Assembly: GCF_024435355.1 (NCBI RefSeq)
Contig: NZ_JAMJWG010000002.1
Location: 186,001 to 250,000, forward strand
Direction: 5' to 3'
Origin: Streptomyces odontomachi
GTDB lineage: Bacteria; Actinomycetota; Actinomycetes; Streptomycetales; Streptomycetaceae
Length of the DNA: 64,000 bases
The position numbers were made by a program, and so were the translations under genes. The stretch's first letter is position 1; the number at the start of each line of letters is the position of its first letter. The notes beneath the pieces are model-generated. The model did no database searches and had not been told where the DNA came from. It saw only the letters and a list, made by a program, of their open reading frames with translations. Shown piece by piece: positions 1-8,598 of this stretch.

Positions 1-860
1 ATGCGCATCTCGGGGGTCGGCACACCGACCAGCACCACGGTGCCGGCCAGGTCGCGGGCGTAGAAGGCCTGCTCGTACGTCTCGGGGCGGCCGACCGCCT
101 CGATGACGACATCGGCGCCGAAGCCGCCGGTGAGCTCCCGGATCGCTTCGACGGGGTCGCCCTGGCGTGAGTTGACGGTGTGGGTGGCGCCCAGGCCGGT
201 GGCGGTGCGCAGCTTGCGGTCGTCGACGTCCACCGCGATGATCTTCGCGGCGCCGGCCAGCGCGGCGCCGGCGATGGCGGCGCCGCCGACCCCACCGCAT
301 CCGATGACGGCGACGGCGTCGCCGCGGCCGACGTTGCCCGTGTTGATGGCGGCGCCCAGGCCGGCCATCACTCCGCAGCCCAGCAGTCCCGCGGCGGCCG
401 GGGAGGCCTCGGGGTCGACCTTGGTGCACTGGCCGGCGGCGACCAGGGTCTTCTCGGCGAAGGCGCCGATACCGAGGGCAGGGCTCAGCTCGGTCCCGTC
501 GGCCAGGGTCATCTTCTGCTCGGCGTTGTGCGTGTCGAAGCAGTACCAGGGACGGCCGCGCAGGCAGGCACGGCACTGGCCGCACACGGCACGCCAGTTG
601 AGGATGACGAAGTCGCCGGGGGCGACTCCGGTGACGCCGGCACCGACGGACTCGACGACGCCGGACGCCTCGTGGCCCAGCAGGAAGGGGAACTCGTCGT
701 TGATGCCGCCCTCCCGGTAGTGCAGGTCGGTGTGGCAGACCCCGCACGCCTGCACCTTCACCACGGCCTCGCCCGGGCCGGGGTCCGGGACGGTGATGGT
801 CTCGATCGCGACCGGTTCGCCCTTGCCCCGCGCGACCACACCCTGCACCTGCTGTGCCAT
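1..860 (-). CDS. mscR: S-(hydroxymethyl)mycothiol dehydrogenase (partial at window edge)
   Basis: This is a zinc-dependent alcohol dehydrogenase of the class that oxidises the mycothiol adduct of formaldehyde to S-formylmycothiol in the cytoplasm. About 286 codons are visible and the C-terminus lies beyond base 1. The N-terminus carries the catalytic zinc ligands Cys42 (GVCHTDLHY) and His63-Glu64 (LGHEASG). A Cys-rich structural zinc region ([11 protein letters not shown]) follows, then the NAD Rossmann motif [10 protein letters not shown]. The ATG at 860 follows a GAGAAAGGG ribosome site. It is the last visible gene of the aromatic operon, directly after the vanillate demethylase reductase. 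That fits removal of formaldehyde released by O-demethylation. The family assignment is strong; the mycothiol cofactor is inferred from similarity and the actinobacterial context. Confidence 0.9.
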   Translation of the reverse strand, partial: MAQQVQGVVARGKGEPVAIETITVPDPGPGEAVVKVQACGVCHTDLHYREGGINDEFPFLLGHEASGVVESVGAGVTGVAPGDFVILNWRAVCGQCRACLRGRPWYCFDTHNAEQKMTLADGTELSPALGIGAFAEKTLVAAGQCTKVDPEASPAAAGLLGCGVMAGLGAAINTGNVGRGDAVAVIGCGGVGGAAIAGAALAGAAKIIAVDVDDRKLRTATGLGATHTVNSRQGDPVEAIRELTGGFGADVVIEAVGRPETYEQAFYARDLAGTVVLVGVPTPEMR

Positions 861-1016
861 GTTCGGCAGCCCTTTCTCTCGGCTCACTCGCTGTTGCTTC
901 ATGCTTGCTCGTCGTTCATGCCCGCTCGGCCCTGCGTCCCCGTCGCTCGCGCCGAGTCTCTCGCGTACCGGCGCGATCGGCGCGGATCGTGCGGGGGCGG
1001 GTTGCCCACGGGCCGG

Positions 1017-2012
1017 TCAGAGGTCCAGAACCAGCCGTTTTGACGCCGCCCGGGACACGCACACGAACATCACGTCGCCCTCGGCGCGCTCCGCCTCGGT
1101 GAGCAACGAGTCGTGGTGCTCCGGTATGCCGTCCAGGACGCCGGTCTCACAGGTGCCGCAGGTGCCCTCGCGACAGGACGAGAGCACCGGGAGCCCGGCG
1201 TCTTCGAGGACCTCCAGCACGGAGCGGTCCGGGGGCACGGTCAGGGTCTGCCCGGTGCTCGCGATCTCCACGTCGAACGCCTCCGCCGCACCGTCGCCGG
1301 CGGCTGGGCCGGCGGCGGGCTCCTGCGCCTTGGGGGTGAAGCGCTCGACGTGCAGAGCGCCTGCGGGCCAGCCGCCGGCGCAGCGCTGTTCCACCGCGTC
1401 GAGCAGGCCGGCGGGCCCGCAGCAGTACACCTGGGTGTCCCGCTGGGGGGTGCCGAGCAGCGCGTCGAGGTCGAGCAGTCCCGTCTCGTCCTCGGGGCGC
1501 AGCGCCACCCGCTGCGGATGGTCGCGGACGAGTTGGTCGGCGAAGGCCATGGAAGCGCGGGTACGGCCGCCGTAGACGAGGTGCCAGTCGGCGCCGCGCC
1601 GGGCGGCCTCGGCGATCATGGGCAGGATCGGGGTGATGCCGATGCCACCGGCGATGAAGAGGTAGCGCGGCGAGTCGACCAGCCGGAAGTGGTTGCGCGG
1701 GCCCCGCACGCGTACCGTGCCGCCCTCGGCGAGCACGTCGTGCACATGGGCCGAGCCGCCGCGGCCGTTCTTCTCCCGCAGGACTGCCACGTTCAGTTCG
1801 GACCTGTCGCCCGGGTCGCCGCACAGCGAGTACTGCCGGACGAGCGCGTCGCTGAGGAGCACGTCGAGGTGGGCGCCCGGTTCCCAGGAGGGCAGCGGTT
1901 CACTCCGCGGGTGCGTGAGGGTGAGCCGGACGACGCCGTCGGCGAGCGGTTCCTTGCGCGCGAGGGTCAGTTCGAGCTCGCGCTCGGGGCGCGGGGGCGT
2001 CGGGGTGGGCAT
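1017..2012 (-). CDS. vanB: Vanillate O-demethylase reductase subunit (VanB-type)
   Basis: A 331-aa electron-transfer protein that would pass electrons from NAD(P)H through flavin and a 2Fe-2S centre to the VanA oxygenase. The flavin-binding RQYSLC motif is at residues 59-64, the nucleotide motif GGIGITPI at 122-129 and CCGP at 197-200. The C-terminal plant-type ferredoxin domain carries Cys280, Cys285, Cys288 and Cys318. This order (reductase then ferredoxin) is typical of phthalate dioxygenase reductase-type proteins. The ATG at 2012 follows AGAGGAAGAG; a longer in-frame reading upstream lacks family sequence and was rejected. It lies downstream of vanA and the 72-aa gene and upstream of the formaldehyde dehydrogenase. 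The specific methoxy-aromatic substrate is inferred from context. Confidence 0.9.
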   Translation of the reverse strand: MPTPTPPRPERELELTLARKEPLADGVVRLTLTHPRSEPLPSWEPGAHLDVLLSDALVRQYSLCGDPGDRSELNVAVLREKNGRGGSAHVHDVLAEGGTVRVRGPRNHFRLVDSPRYLFIAGGIGITPILPMIAEAARRGADWHLVYGGRTRASMAFADQLVRDHPQRVALRPEDETGLLDLDALLGTPQRDTQVYCCGPAGLLDAVEQRCAGGWPAGALHVERFTPKAQEPAAGPAAGDGAAEAFDVEIASTGQTLTVPPDRSVLEVLEDAGLPVLSSCREGTCGTCETGVLDGIPEHHDSLLTEAERAEGDVMFVCVSRAASKRLVLDL

Positions 2013-2218
2013 GTCGGTTTCTCTTCCTCTTCCACGTGGGTGACGGTGCGACGCGCCTGCGGGGGCGCCCCGGGGAGGGGGTCGGGGGCGCCCCCGGAAA
2101 GGGCGGGGGACGATGCACACCGTCTGAAGGCCTGGCGGCACGGCAGGTCGCCATGGGCCCGCCGGCCGCCTCGGACCGGGTGTCAGACCGGGCACCGGGT
2201 GTCGGAACGGACCGGGTG

Positions 2219-2437
2219 TCAGACCCGGACCGGGTCCTGTGCCTGCGCCCGTGCGGGTGCCTCGGGGTGTTCCAGGAGCCAGTCCCACAGCTCGACCGGA
2301 TCCTCGAACTCCCGCTCCGCGCCGCAGTAGCAGACCCCGAGCAACCGGTCGGTCCCCGGCACCCAGCGGACCCGCAGGACACCACCGGGCAGGGCGTCGA
2401 AGTCGTGCTCGCGCAGCACGGCGACGTGCTCCCGCAT
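2219..2437 (-). CDS. Small Cys-X-Cys protein translationally coupled to vanA
   Basis: A 72-aa ORF whose ATG overlaps the vanA stop codon in a TGATG junction, so the two are probably translationally coupled. The sequence is acidic and Trp-rich towards the end, with a central CYCGAERE element (Cys36, Cys38) followed by FEDPVELWDWLLEHPE. There is no signal peptide or membrane segment. I do not recognise a named family. The position between oxygenase and reductase genes suggests an accessory role, for example in iron-sulfur handling or in oxygenase stability. That role is inference from position only. The ORF is credible because it starts exactly at the vanA stop and sits in a tight operon. Confidence 0.7.
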   Translation of the reverse strand: MREHVAVLREHDFDALPGGVLRVRWVPGTDRLLGVCYCGAEREFEDPVELWDWLLEHPEAPARAQAQDPVRV

Positions 2438-3498
2438 CACAGCGCCGGTTCGCCGGTCGCCGCGCCCTCTTCGGCCAACCGCTTGAGGATGCGACGGGCC
2501 GCCAGGCCACCGGTGTCGATGTTGATGCTGAGTTCCTGGTAGCCGTCCCGCTCCGCGGTGATGGCCTTCTCGAGCACGTCGAGCGCCACGACGTCCTGGA
2601 GGACGACGGTGCGGTTGTTGTCGTGCATGAACGCGGAGACCTTCTGGTCCTCGAGCGCGAAGTCGCGGGCGACCGCCCAGAAGTCGTGGGTGGTGCTCTC
2701 CGTCTCCGGGGTGATCGCGTACACCACCTCCACGTGGAAGGCGTCCGGGTCGCTGCCGTCCGCGTCCGGCGGCGGGGTGCCCACCGGGGCGATACGGCTG
2801 TGCAGCAGGTACAGGCAGGGTGCGTGGTACTCGATGTCCTGCCAGCGGGTGATCCGGCCCTTGATGCCGGTCGAGTCCGCGTAGAAGGACGGGCAGGCGG
2901 CGTCGTCCATGTGCCGGCTGACGCGTACCACGGCGGCGGCGTCGTCCGCCTCGGTCGTGATGGGGGTCTCGGCGACCTCCGGGGTGCCGATGTAGCCGCC
3001 GTGCAGATACGTCTCGTGGGACAGGTCGAGCAGGTTGTCGACCAGCAGGTCGTAGCGTGCCGCCAGCGGCTCCATGCCGGAGACCACCGCGAAGCCGGGA
3101 TCGTCGAGCCAGGGCGCGCGCGGGATGAGCTTCTCGTCGGCGCGGTCCCGTTCCCCGATCCACACCCAGACGAACGAGTCCTGCTCCACGACCGGATACG
3201 ACGTCAGGCGGGCGGTGCGCGGCACCCGTTTCTGGCCCGGCACGTTCACGCAGACGCCGTCGGCGCCGTAGGTGAAGCCGTGGTAGCCGCACACCACCTT
3301 GTCGCCGTCCAGGTGGCTGGGCTCCTGGGAGAGCGGGAAGCGGCGGTGCACGCAGCGGTCGGACATGGCCGTGACCGCGCCGGACTCGGTGCGCCACAGC
3401 AGGATCGGCTCGCCGCACACCGTGCGCGAGAACAGCTCGCGGCCCACCTCCCGGCCATAGGCGGCGACGTACCACTGATTGCGGACGAATGACGTCAT
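2437..3498 (-). CDS. vanA: Vanillate O-demethylase oxygenase subunit (Rieske, VanA-type)
   Basis: A 353-aa Rieske non-haem iron oxygenase that would O-demethylate vanillate or a similar methoxybenzoate to the phenol plus formaldehyde. The Rieske cluster ligands are Cys49-X-His51 and Cys70-X2-His73. The mononuclear iron motif is Asp158, His161 and His166 in NLLDLSHETYLH. The length matches the VanA subfamily. The start at 3498 has AGGAGG five bases upstream; the ATG 33 bases earlier has no ribosome site. It is coupled by a TGATG overlap to the 72-aa gene and followed by vanB. The adjacent aryl aldehyde dehydrogenase and formaldehyde dehydrogenase support a vanillate-type substrate. Confidence 0.92.
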   Translation of the reverse strand: MTSFVRNQWYVAAYGREVGRELFSRTVCGEPILLWRTESGAVTAMSDRCVHRRFPLSQEPSHLDGDKVVCGYHGFTYGADGVCVNVPGQKRVPRTARLTSYPVVEQDSFVWVWIGERDRADEKLIPRAPWLDDPGFAVVSGMEPLAARYDLLVDNLLDLSHETYLHGGYIGTPEVAETPITTEADDAAAVVRVSRHMDDAACPSFYADSTGIKGRITRWQDIEYHAPCLYLLHSRIAPVGTPPPDADGSDPDAFHVEVVYAITPETESTTHDFWAVARDFALEDQKVSAFMHDNNRTVVLQDVVALDVLEKAITAERDGYQELSINIDTGGLAARRILKRLAEEGAATGEPAL

Positions 3499-3696
3499 CG
3501 GTCCTCCTGCGAAGGTGCCGTTGTGCTTCAAACCGTGCTCAGCGTCCTCCCGGGGCCCGACCGTGAACAGGGCGGCTTCCGCTCAGCGGAAGCGCTTCGG
3601 CCGATTGGCCGTCCCGTCCGCCTCCCCTGTCCGGCCGGCCCTGCGCACCTTCACCCTCCCCATGCACCTCGCTCATCACTCCCCCGCCTCCCGCGC

Positions 3697-3768
3697 CTTC
3701 TCTGCCGCCCCTGCCGCCCCTGCCATCCGTGCCCGTCCCTGCCGTCCTTGCCGTCCCTGCCGTCCCGG
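3697..3768 (-). repeat. Degenerate 9-bp purine-rich tandem repeat
   Basis: Just after the aldehyde dehydrogenase stop codon the minus strand reads as imperfect repeats of GGGACGGCA / GGGGCGGCA for about 70 bases, strongly strand-biased (purine-rich on the transcribed sense). It fills much of the 270-bp gap before vanA. It does not form an obvious hairpin. It may be simple slippage-derived sequence or a transcript-level element. Confidence 0.6.
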
Positions 3769-5226
3769 TCAGAACGGGTACACCGCCTCCTCGGCCCGTA
3801 CGGTGATCCAGCGGGTCTCGGTGAAGGCCTCGATGTTGGCGGCGCCACCGAAGCGGGCTCCGGTGCCGGAGGCGCCGACGCCGCCGAACGGGACGTGTGC
3901 CTCGTCGTTGACCGTCTGGTCGTTGATGTGCACCAGGCCCGTGGGGACGCGTTCGGCCAGGTCCATGGCCTTCATGACGTCCCGGCTGAGGATGCCCAGC
4001 GACAGGCCGTACTCGCTCGCCGTGGCCAGCGCGATCGCCTCCTCGGAGGTGGCGAAGCTGCGCACCGGCGCCACCGGCCCGAAGACCTCCTCGGCGTAGG
4101 CGGGCGAGGCGTCGGTGACGTCGGTGAGCACCGTCGGCCGGTAGAACAGGTCCTCGTAGGTGCCGCCGGTGGCCAGCCGGGCGCCGCCCGCGACACTCTG
4201 CGTGACCAGCCCGTGGATCTTGTCGCGCTGGCCGGCGTCGATGACCGGCCCGAGGGCGACCTCCGCGCGTGCGGGGTCTCCGACGGCCAGCCGTCCGGCC
4301 CGCTCGGCGAGGCGTTCGGCGTACTCGTCCGCGACCGACTCGTGGACCAGGTGGCGTCCGGTGCTCATGCAGACCTGGCCCTGGTGGAAGAAGGAGCCCC
4401 AGGCGGCGGTGGAGGCGGCACGCTCCAGGTCGGCGTCGGGCAGCACGATCAGCGCCGAATTGCCGCCGAGCTCCAGATGGGCGCGCTTGAGGTGCTCGGC
4501 CGCCGCGGCGCCGACCCGGCGACCGGCCGCGGTGGAGCCGGTGAAGGAGATGATCCGGGTCTGCGGGGCCTCCACCAGGGCCGCGCCCGCCTCGGCGCCG
4601 CCCGGCACCAGGCTGAGCACGCCCTCGGGCAGCCCGGCCTCCTCGAAGACCCGCATGATGCTGACGCCGCCGCCGACCGCGGTCCGCTGGTCGGGCTTGA
4701 GGACGACCGCGTTGCCGAGCGCGAGGGCGGGGGCGACGGAGCGTATGGCGAGGACCAGCGGCACGTTGAACGGTGCGATCACGCCGACCACGCCTGCGGG
4801 CACCCGGCGCACCATGCTCAGCCGGGGTTCGGCCGACGGCAGCAGCTCGCCGAACGGTCGGGACACCAGGGCGGCCGCCTCGTAGCACTCCTGGGCCGCG
4901 GTCGTGGTCTCGAAGGCCGCCTTTCCGGGGATGCTGCCGGCCTCCCTGATGAGCCAGTCCTGGATCTCCTCGGCGTGCCGGGTGAAGAGGTCGCCGGCCC
5001 GGCGCAGCACCGCAGCGCGCGCGGTGTAGGGGGTGCGCGCCCAGGCGGTCTGGGAGCGTGCGGCGTGCTCGGCGGCGCGTGCCACGTCCTCGCCGCCGGC
5101 GTATCCGACGTGCTCCAGGATCTGCCCGGTGGCGGGCTCCACGACGGGCGTGGTGCCGCCCGCCGCGGCCGTCCAGCCACCGATGTGGACCTTGCCCGAC
5201 CAGGTCTGCGGAGCGAGCAGCGACAT
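3769..5226 (-). CDS. Aromatic aldehyde dehydrogenase (vanillin/benzaldehyde type)
   Basis: A 485-aa NAD(P)-dependent aldehyde dehydrogenase that would oxidise vanillin, benzaldehyde or a related aryl aldehyde to the acid. The cofactor-binding FTGSTAAG lies at residues 228-235, the general base Glu252 in LELGGN, and the catalytic Cys286 in HQGQVCMSTG. The length is normal for the family. The start at 5226 follows AAGGAG at good spacing; an upstream in-frame ATG at 5250 is a less likely alternative. It sits between the arylglyoxylate decarboxylase, which would make the aldehyde, and vanA, which would use the acid. Substrate choice is inferred from these neighbours. Confidence 0.88.
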   Translation of the reverse strand: MSLLAPQTWSGKVHIGGWTAAAGGTTPVVEPATGQILEHVGYAGGEDVARAAEHAARSQTAWARTPYTARAAVLRRAGDLFTRHAEEIQDWLIREAGSIPGKAAFETTTAAQECYEAAALVSRPFGELLPSAEPRLSMVRRVPAGVVGVIAPFNVPLVLAIRSVAPALALGNAVVLKPDQRTAVGGGVSIMRVFEEAGLPEGVLSLVPGGAEAGAALVEAPQTRIISFTGSTAAGRRVGAAAAEHLKRAHLELGGNSALIVLPDADLERAASTAAWGSFFHQGQVCMSTGRHLVHESVADEYAERLAERAGRLAVGDPARAEVALGPVIDAGQRDKIHGLVTQSVAGGARLATGGTYEDLFYRPTVLTDVTDASPAYAEEVFGPVAPVRSFATSEEAIALATASEYGLSLGILSRDVMKAMDLAERVPTGLVHINDQTVNDEAHVPFGGVGASGTGARFGGAANIEAFTETRWITVRAEEAVYPF

Positions 5227-5254
5227 CGCGGACTCCTTGGGGTTGTTCATGAGC

Positions 5255-5289
5255 GGGATACGAGATACGGGATATGGGATACCGAATAC
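5255..5289. repeat. Five tandem 7-bp repeats (GGGATAC-like)
   Basis: Five consecutive heptamers, GGGATAC, GAGATAC, GGGATAT, GGGATAC and CGAATAC, lie in the 147-bp gap just upstream of the aldehyde dehydrogenase start and downstream of the decarboxylase stop. The spacing is an exact 7 bp. The function is unknown. It may be an expandable repeat affecting translation or message processing in the middle of the operon. Confidence 0.75.
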
Positions 5290-5373
5290 GACGTTAGGGG
5301 GCCTGGGGAGGAACGGCCCAACGGGGGCGTTGATCTTGGGACGGGGGCGTGGCCGGGCGAGCGGGTGCGGCGG

Positions 5374-6972
5374 TCAGGGTTCGAAGGTCCGATCGGCTTC
5401 CACGACCACGTCGAGCAGCAGGGGGGCGGTCCGGGTGGCGAGGGTGGGGGTGAGGGCGTCGAGGGTGTCGAGCAGCTGGGCATGGCCGGTGACACGGGTG
5501 GCGGGACAGCCGAGCGCGGTGGCCAGGCCGCTGATGCTGATGTCCTCGAAGGCGGGCCACGGCGCCTTGCCCCCCTGCTTCTCGGCGAGCCGGTCCATGA
5601 TCGCGTAACGTCCGTTCGTGAGGACCACGAAGACGGCGCCGACGCCGTAGTGCGCCGCCGTCCACAGCGCCTGCACCTGGTAGAGCGACGAGCCGTCGCC
5701 GACGACGGCGACCACCGGCCGCCGGGGCTCGGCCATGCGCACCCCGATCGCCGCGGGCACCGCGAAGCCGAGGCCGCCCATGGCGGCGCTGAGGAAGCCC
5801 AGCGGTGCCCGGGCGGGCAGCAGGGCGTGCAGGTCGGGACGGTTGGAGGGGGTCTCCTCCACGACGACGGTGTCGACGGGCAGCCGCTCGGCGAGCGCGG
5901 CCAGCACATGGGCGGCGCGCAGCGACTCGCCTGCGGCCGGCGGCTCGGGGCGTGGCCGCTTCGGCGGCAGCACGGGGGTGGTGGCGCGGGCCGGCGTGCG
6001 GGCGGTGAGCTGCACGCAGAAGTCGGCCAGCGGCGCGAGGACGGCGAGCTCGACCGGGGCGCGGTGGGCCTCGGCAGGGTCGTCGGTGACCAGCGCGAGC
6101 CGGGTGCCGGCGGGCACCAGGGGACCCTCCTCGTAGGCGTACTGGCGCAGCACCGGGGCGCCGATGGCGAGCACCAGGTCGTAGGGGGCGAGGGTGGCGC
6201 GCAGGCGGGTGCGGTCGGCAGGCAGGTGGCCGGCGAACAGGGCGTGGTCCTGCGGGAACCCGGCGCGCGCCCCGAACGACTCCTGCCACACCGGGCAGCC
6301 CAGCCGCTCCGCGAGGCCGACCAGGGCGCTCCAGGTGTCGGCGTTGTCGGCACCAGCGCCCACCACCAGCGCGGGCGCGCCGGCGGCCGCGAGCAGGTCG
6401 GCGACCTCCTGCACGGCGCCCGGAGAAGCGGCGGTGGCGTGGCGCAGCGCGGCGGGGGCCGGCACCGGCAGGTCGTCGGCGGGCTCCAGCCAGTCGTTCA
6501 TGGGCACGATGACCAGCGCGGGACCGCGTGCGGTACGGGCGGTGTGCGCGGCGCGGCCGATGGCGCCGGGGACGTCCTGGGCGCGCGACGGGGTCTCGAC
6601 GCTCACCGGGTAGTCGCCCGCGAGTGAGTCCAGGCGTCCGGTGAGGAAGGGCTCCTGCGCGAGGTGGCGGCGATCCTGCTGGCCGACGAGGACGACGAGG
6701 GGGGCGCGGTTGACGCGTGCGGTGGCGAGGGCCCCGACGGCGTTGCCGAGGCCGGCGGTGGTGTGCAGGACCGCCAGGGCGGGTGCGTCGCGCACCACGG
6801 CCCAGCCGGTGGCCGCCCCGACGACGGAGCCCTCGTGGAGGGCGAGGACGAAGTCCAGGTCGTCGGGGAGGTCGGTGAGCAGCCCGACCTCGGTGGAGCC
6901 GGGGTTGCCGAACAGGGTGGTGATGCCGTGCCGACGCAGTTCGTCGAAGGCGGCTTCGCGGACGGTGCGCAT
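5374..6972 (-). CDS. mdlC: Benzoylformate decarboxylase-like ThDP enzyme
   Basis: A 532-aa thiamine-diphosphate enzyme expected to decarboxylate an arylglyoxylate to an aryl aldehyde. It has the full three-domain layout. Ser26 (FGNPGSTEVG), Glu47 (LHEGS) and His70 (AVLHTTAG) fall at the positions of the active-site residues of the Pseudomonas putida enzyme. The ThDP/Mg motif starts at GDGSSLYQ and ends at the Asn of LTNGRY. At the position of the second catalytic histidine (His281 in P. putida, APVFRYHQY) this protein has Tyr278 (APVLRQYAY). That suggests a shifted substrate or mechanism. It lies between the transporter and the aldehyde dehydrogenase. A vanilloylformate-like substrate is inferred from vanAB downstream; plain benzoylformate is the alternative. 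Confidence 0.85.
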   Translation of the reverse strand: MRTVREAAFDELRRHGITTLFGNPGSTEVGLLTDLPDDLDFVLALHEGSVVGAATGWAVVRDAPALAVLHTTAGLGNAVGALATARVNRAPLVVLVGQQDRRHLAQEPFLTGRLDSLAGDYPVSVETPSRAQDVPGAIGRAAHTARTARGPALVIVPMNDWLEPADDLPVPAPAALRHATAASPGAVQEVADLLAAAGAPALVVGAGADNADTWSALVGLAERLGCPVWQESFGARAGFPQDHALFAGHLPADRTRLRATLAPYDLVLAIGAPVLRQYAYEEGPLVPAGTRLALVTDDPAEAHRAPVELAVLAPLADFCVQLTARTPARATTPVLPPKRPRPEPPAAGESLRAAHVLAALAERLPVDTVVVEETPSNRPDLHALLPARAPLGFLSAAMGGLGFAVPAAIGVRMAEPRRPVVAVVGDGSSLYQVQALWTAAHYGVGAVFVVLTNGRYAIMDRLAEKQGGKAPWPAFEDISISGLATALGCPATRVTGHAQLLDTLDALTPTLATRTAPLLLDVVVEADRTFEP

Positions 6973-7077
6973 GCGGTGCCGATCCTTGCTGGTGGGGGCG
7001 TGGTTCTGGCCCGGCCGGCGGGGCCGGCACCGATCCGGTCCGCGGTGCGGCGGCCCCGTGGCCGGGCGGGTCGGGGG

Positions 7078-8598
7078 TCAGGCCAGGTGGACCGCGCGCT
7101 TTCCGCGCACCTGCGACAGCACCAGGAACCCGGCGACGACAAGGCCCGCGTCCAGCCAGACGGCCGCGGTCCAGCTGCCGGTCGAGTCGCGCAGCACACC
7201 GCCGATGGCCGGGGAGAGCACCGCGCCCATCTCGCCGATCAGGTTCTGCATCCCGAAGGCGGAGCCGCGCAGGTCGGGCCGGGCCAGCTCGGCGGTCAGC
7301 GCGTGCCCGACGGGTTGCAGGGCGTTGAAGAACAGGCTGGCGGTGAAGAGCAGGACGCCCATGACCCACAGGGAGGGGTGGTCGGCGGCGCTGAGGTACC
7401 AGGCGAAGGCGACGGTGAGGACGGCCTGGAGGCCGGTGAAGGTCAGCATCATCTCCTTGCGGCCCCAGCCGCGCCGCAGGCCGTAGTCGGACATCCAGCC
7501 GCCCGCGGGGAACCCGATGATGCCGGCGCCGGCGTTGAAGCCCGCCGTCAACGCCGAACTGGCGAAGGAGGAGTGGGCGGCGCCCGCGACGATGGACACC
7601 GACCAGAAGCTGAAGAACCACAGGTTCCACAGGATCGCGATGTAGACGAGGTAGATGCAGAACAGGTCGCGGTGCTTCAGCACCGGCCCGAGCTCCTCGC
7701 CCTTGCGGGCCAGGACGAACAGGACGAGTCCCACCGCGAGCGCGACTTCGAGCACGGCGATCCACAGTTCGGACAGGCCCACGCCGTCGCCGATCAGGTA
7801 CACGGCCATGATCAGGACGAGCGAGACCACCGCGTAGCCGCCCAGGTGCAGGGCCGCCCGGCCGACCACGGCCGGCTTGAGGTGGGAGCGGAAGTACCAG
7901 GTCAGGGTCAGGGCCACGACGAGGGTGGCGACGCCCAGCACCCAGAACGCCATCCGCCAGGCGTCGGTGTCGGACAGCATGCTCTTGCCGAAGTCGACGA
8001 AGTCCGGGGTGAAGATGGTGGCGATGGTGATGCCGATGGCGAGGCCGGTGATGACGACGCCCATGCCGAGGCTGCGGTCCCGCTGCGGGGTGCTCGCCGT
8101 GATCAGGGTGCGGTCGTTGGAGTAGAAGGCGCCCTCGCCGAGGCCGGTCACCACGCGCAGCACGATGAAGGCGACCAGGCCGCCCAGGAAGCCGGTGAGC
8201 ACCGTGGTGACGCCGGCCCAGAGCAGGCTGACCACGATGATGGTGCGGTGTCCGTAGCGGTCGCCGAGGTAGCCGCCGGGGAACTGGGTGAGCATGTACC
8301 CCGCGAAGAACAGGCCGCCGATGAGCCCGCCCAGGGAGTGCGGATGTTCCGCGTGCGCCATGAATCCGACGCCGTTGTCGATCATCCAGGTGACCACCGG
8401 GCCGGTGACCGAACGGTCCGCCGCGCTGACCGTCCAGCCGAGCAGGAGCAGCAGCCACAGGGTGTGCCAGCGCCGCCAGCGCCCGGGGGCCGCGCCGGCC
8501 GCCGGGTCCGCCGCGGCGGCCGGGTCACCGGGCCCCGGGGCGCCGGGGGTGTCCGGCGCGGCTGGGGGGACGGTGTTGTCGCCCGGTACAGACGTCAT
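7078..8598 (-). CDS. MFS transporter, probable aromatic-acid uptake
   Basis: A 506-aa major facilitator protein with about twelve hydrophobic segments. The loop motif GYLGDRYGHRT follows the second helix and a proline/alanine-rich N-terminal tail precedes the first. The overall pattern resembles the anion:cation symporter group that takes up organic acids. The ATG at 8598 follows AAGGAG; the ATG 30 bases upstream has no ribosome site. It is the first gene of the minus-strand aromatic operon, facing the IclR regulator across a 174-bp promoter region. It would import the arylglyoxylate or methoxybenzoate that the downstream enzymes use. The substrate is inferred. Confidence 0.85.
   Translation of the reverse strand: MTSVPGDNTVPPAAPDTPGAPGPGDPAAAADPAAGAAPGRWRRWHTLWLLLLLGWTVSAADRSVTGPVVTWMIDNGVGFMAHAEHPHSLGGLIGGLFFAGYMLTQFPGGYLGDRYGHRTIIVVSLLWAGVTTVLTGFLGGLVAFIVLRVVTGLGEGAFYSNDRTLITASTPQRDRSLGMGVVITGLAIGITIATIFTPDFVDFGKSMLSDTDAWRMAFWVLGVATLVVALTLTWYFRSHLKPAVVGRAALHLGGYAVVSLVLIMAVYLIGDGVGLSELWIAVLEVALAVGLVLFVLARKGEELGPVLKHRDLFCIYLVYIAILWNLWFFSFWSVSIVAGAAHSSFASSALTAGFNAGAGIIGFPAGGWMSDYGLRRGWGRKEMMLTFTGLQAVLTVAFAWYLSAADHPSLWVMGVLLFTASLFFNALQPVGHALTAELARPDLRGSAFGMQNLIGEMGAVLSPAIGGVLRDSTGSWTAAVWLDAGLVVAGFLVLSQVRGKRAVHLA

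Noticed and set aside
3523-6627. A 1034-codon plus-strand open frame opposite the aldehyde dehydrogenase and decarboxylase
   Set aside because: It is antisense to two clear enzymes, Gly/Arg/Val-rich, and has no domain.
5294-8458. A 1054-codon minus-strand frame across the decarboxylase and transporter
   Set aside because: It is an alternative frame of two well-supported genes; composition is Arg/Pro/Gly-rich without motifs.
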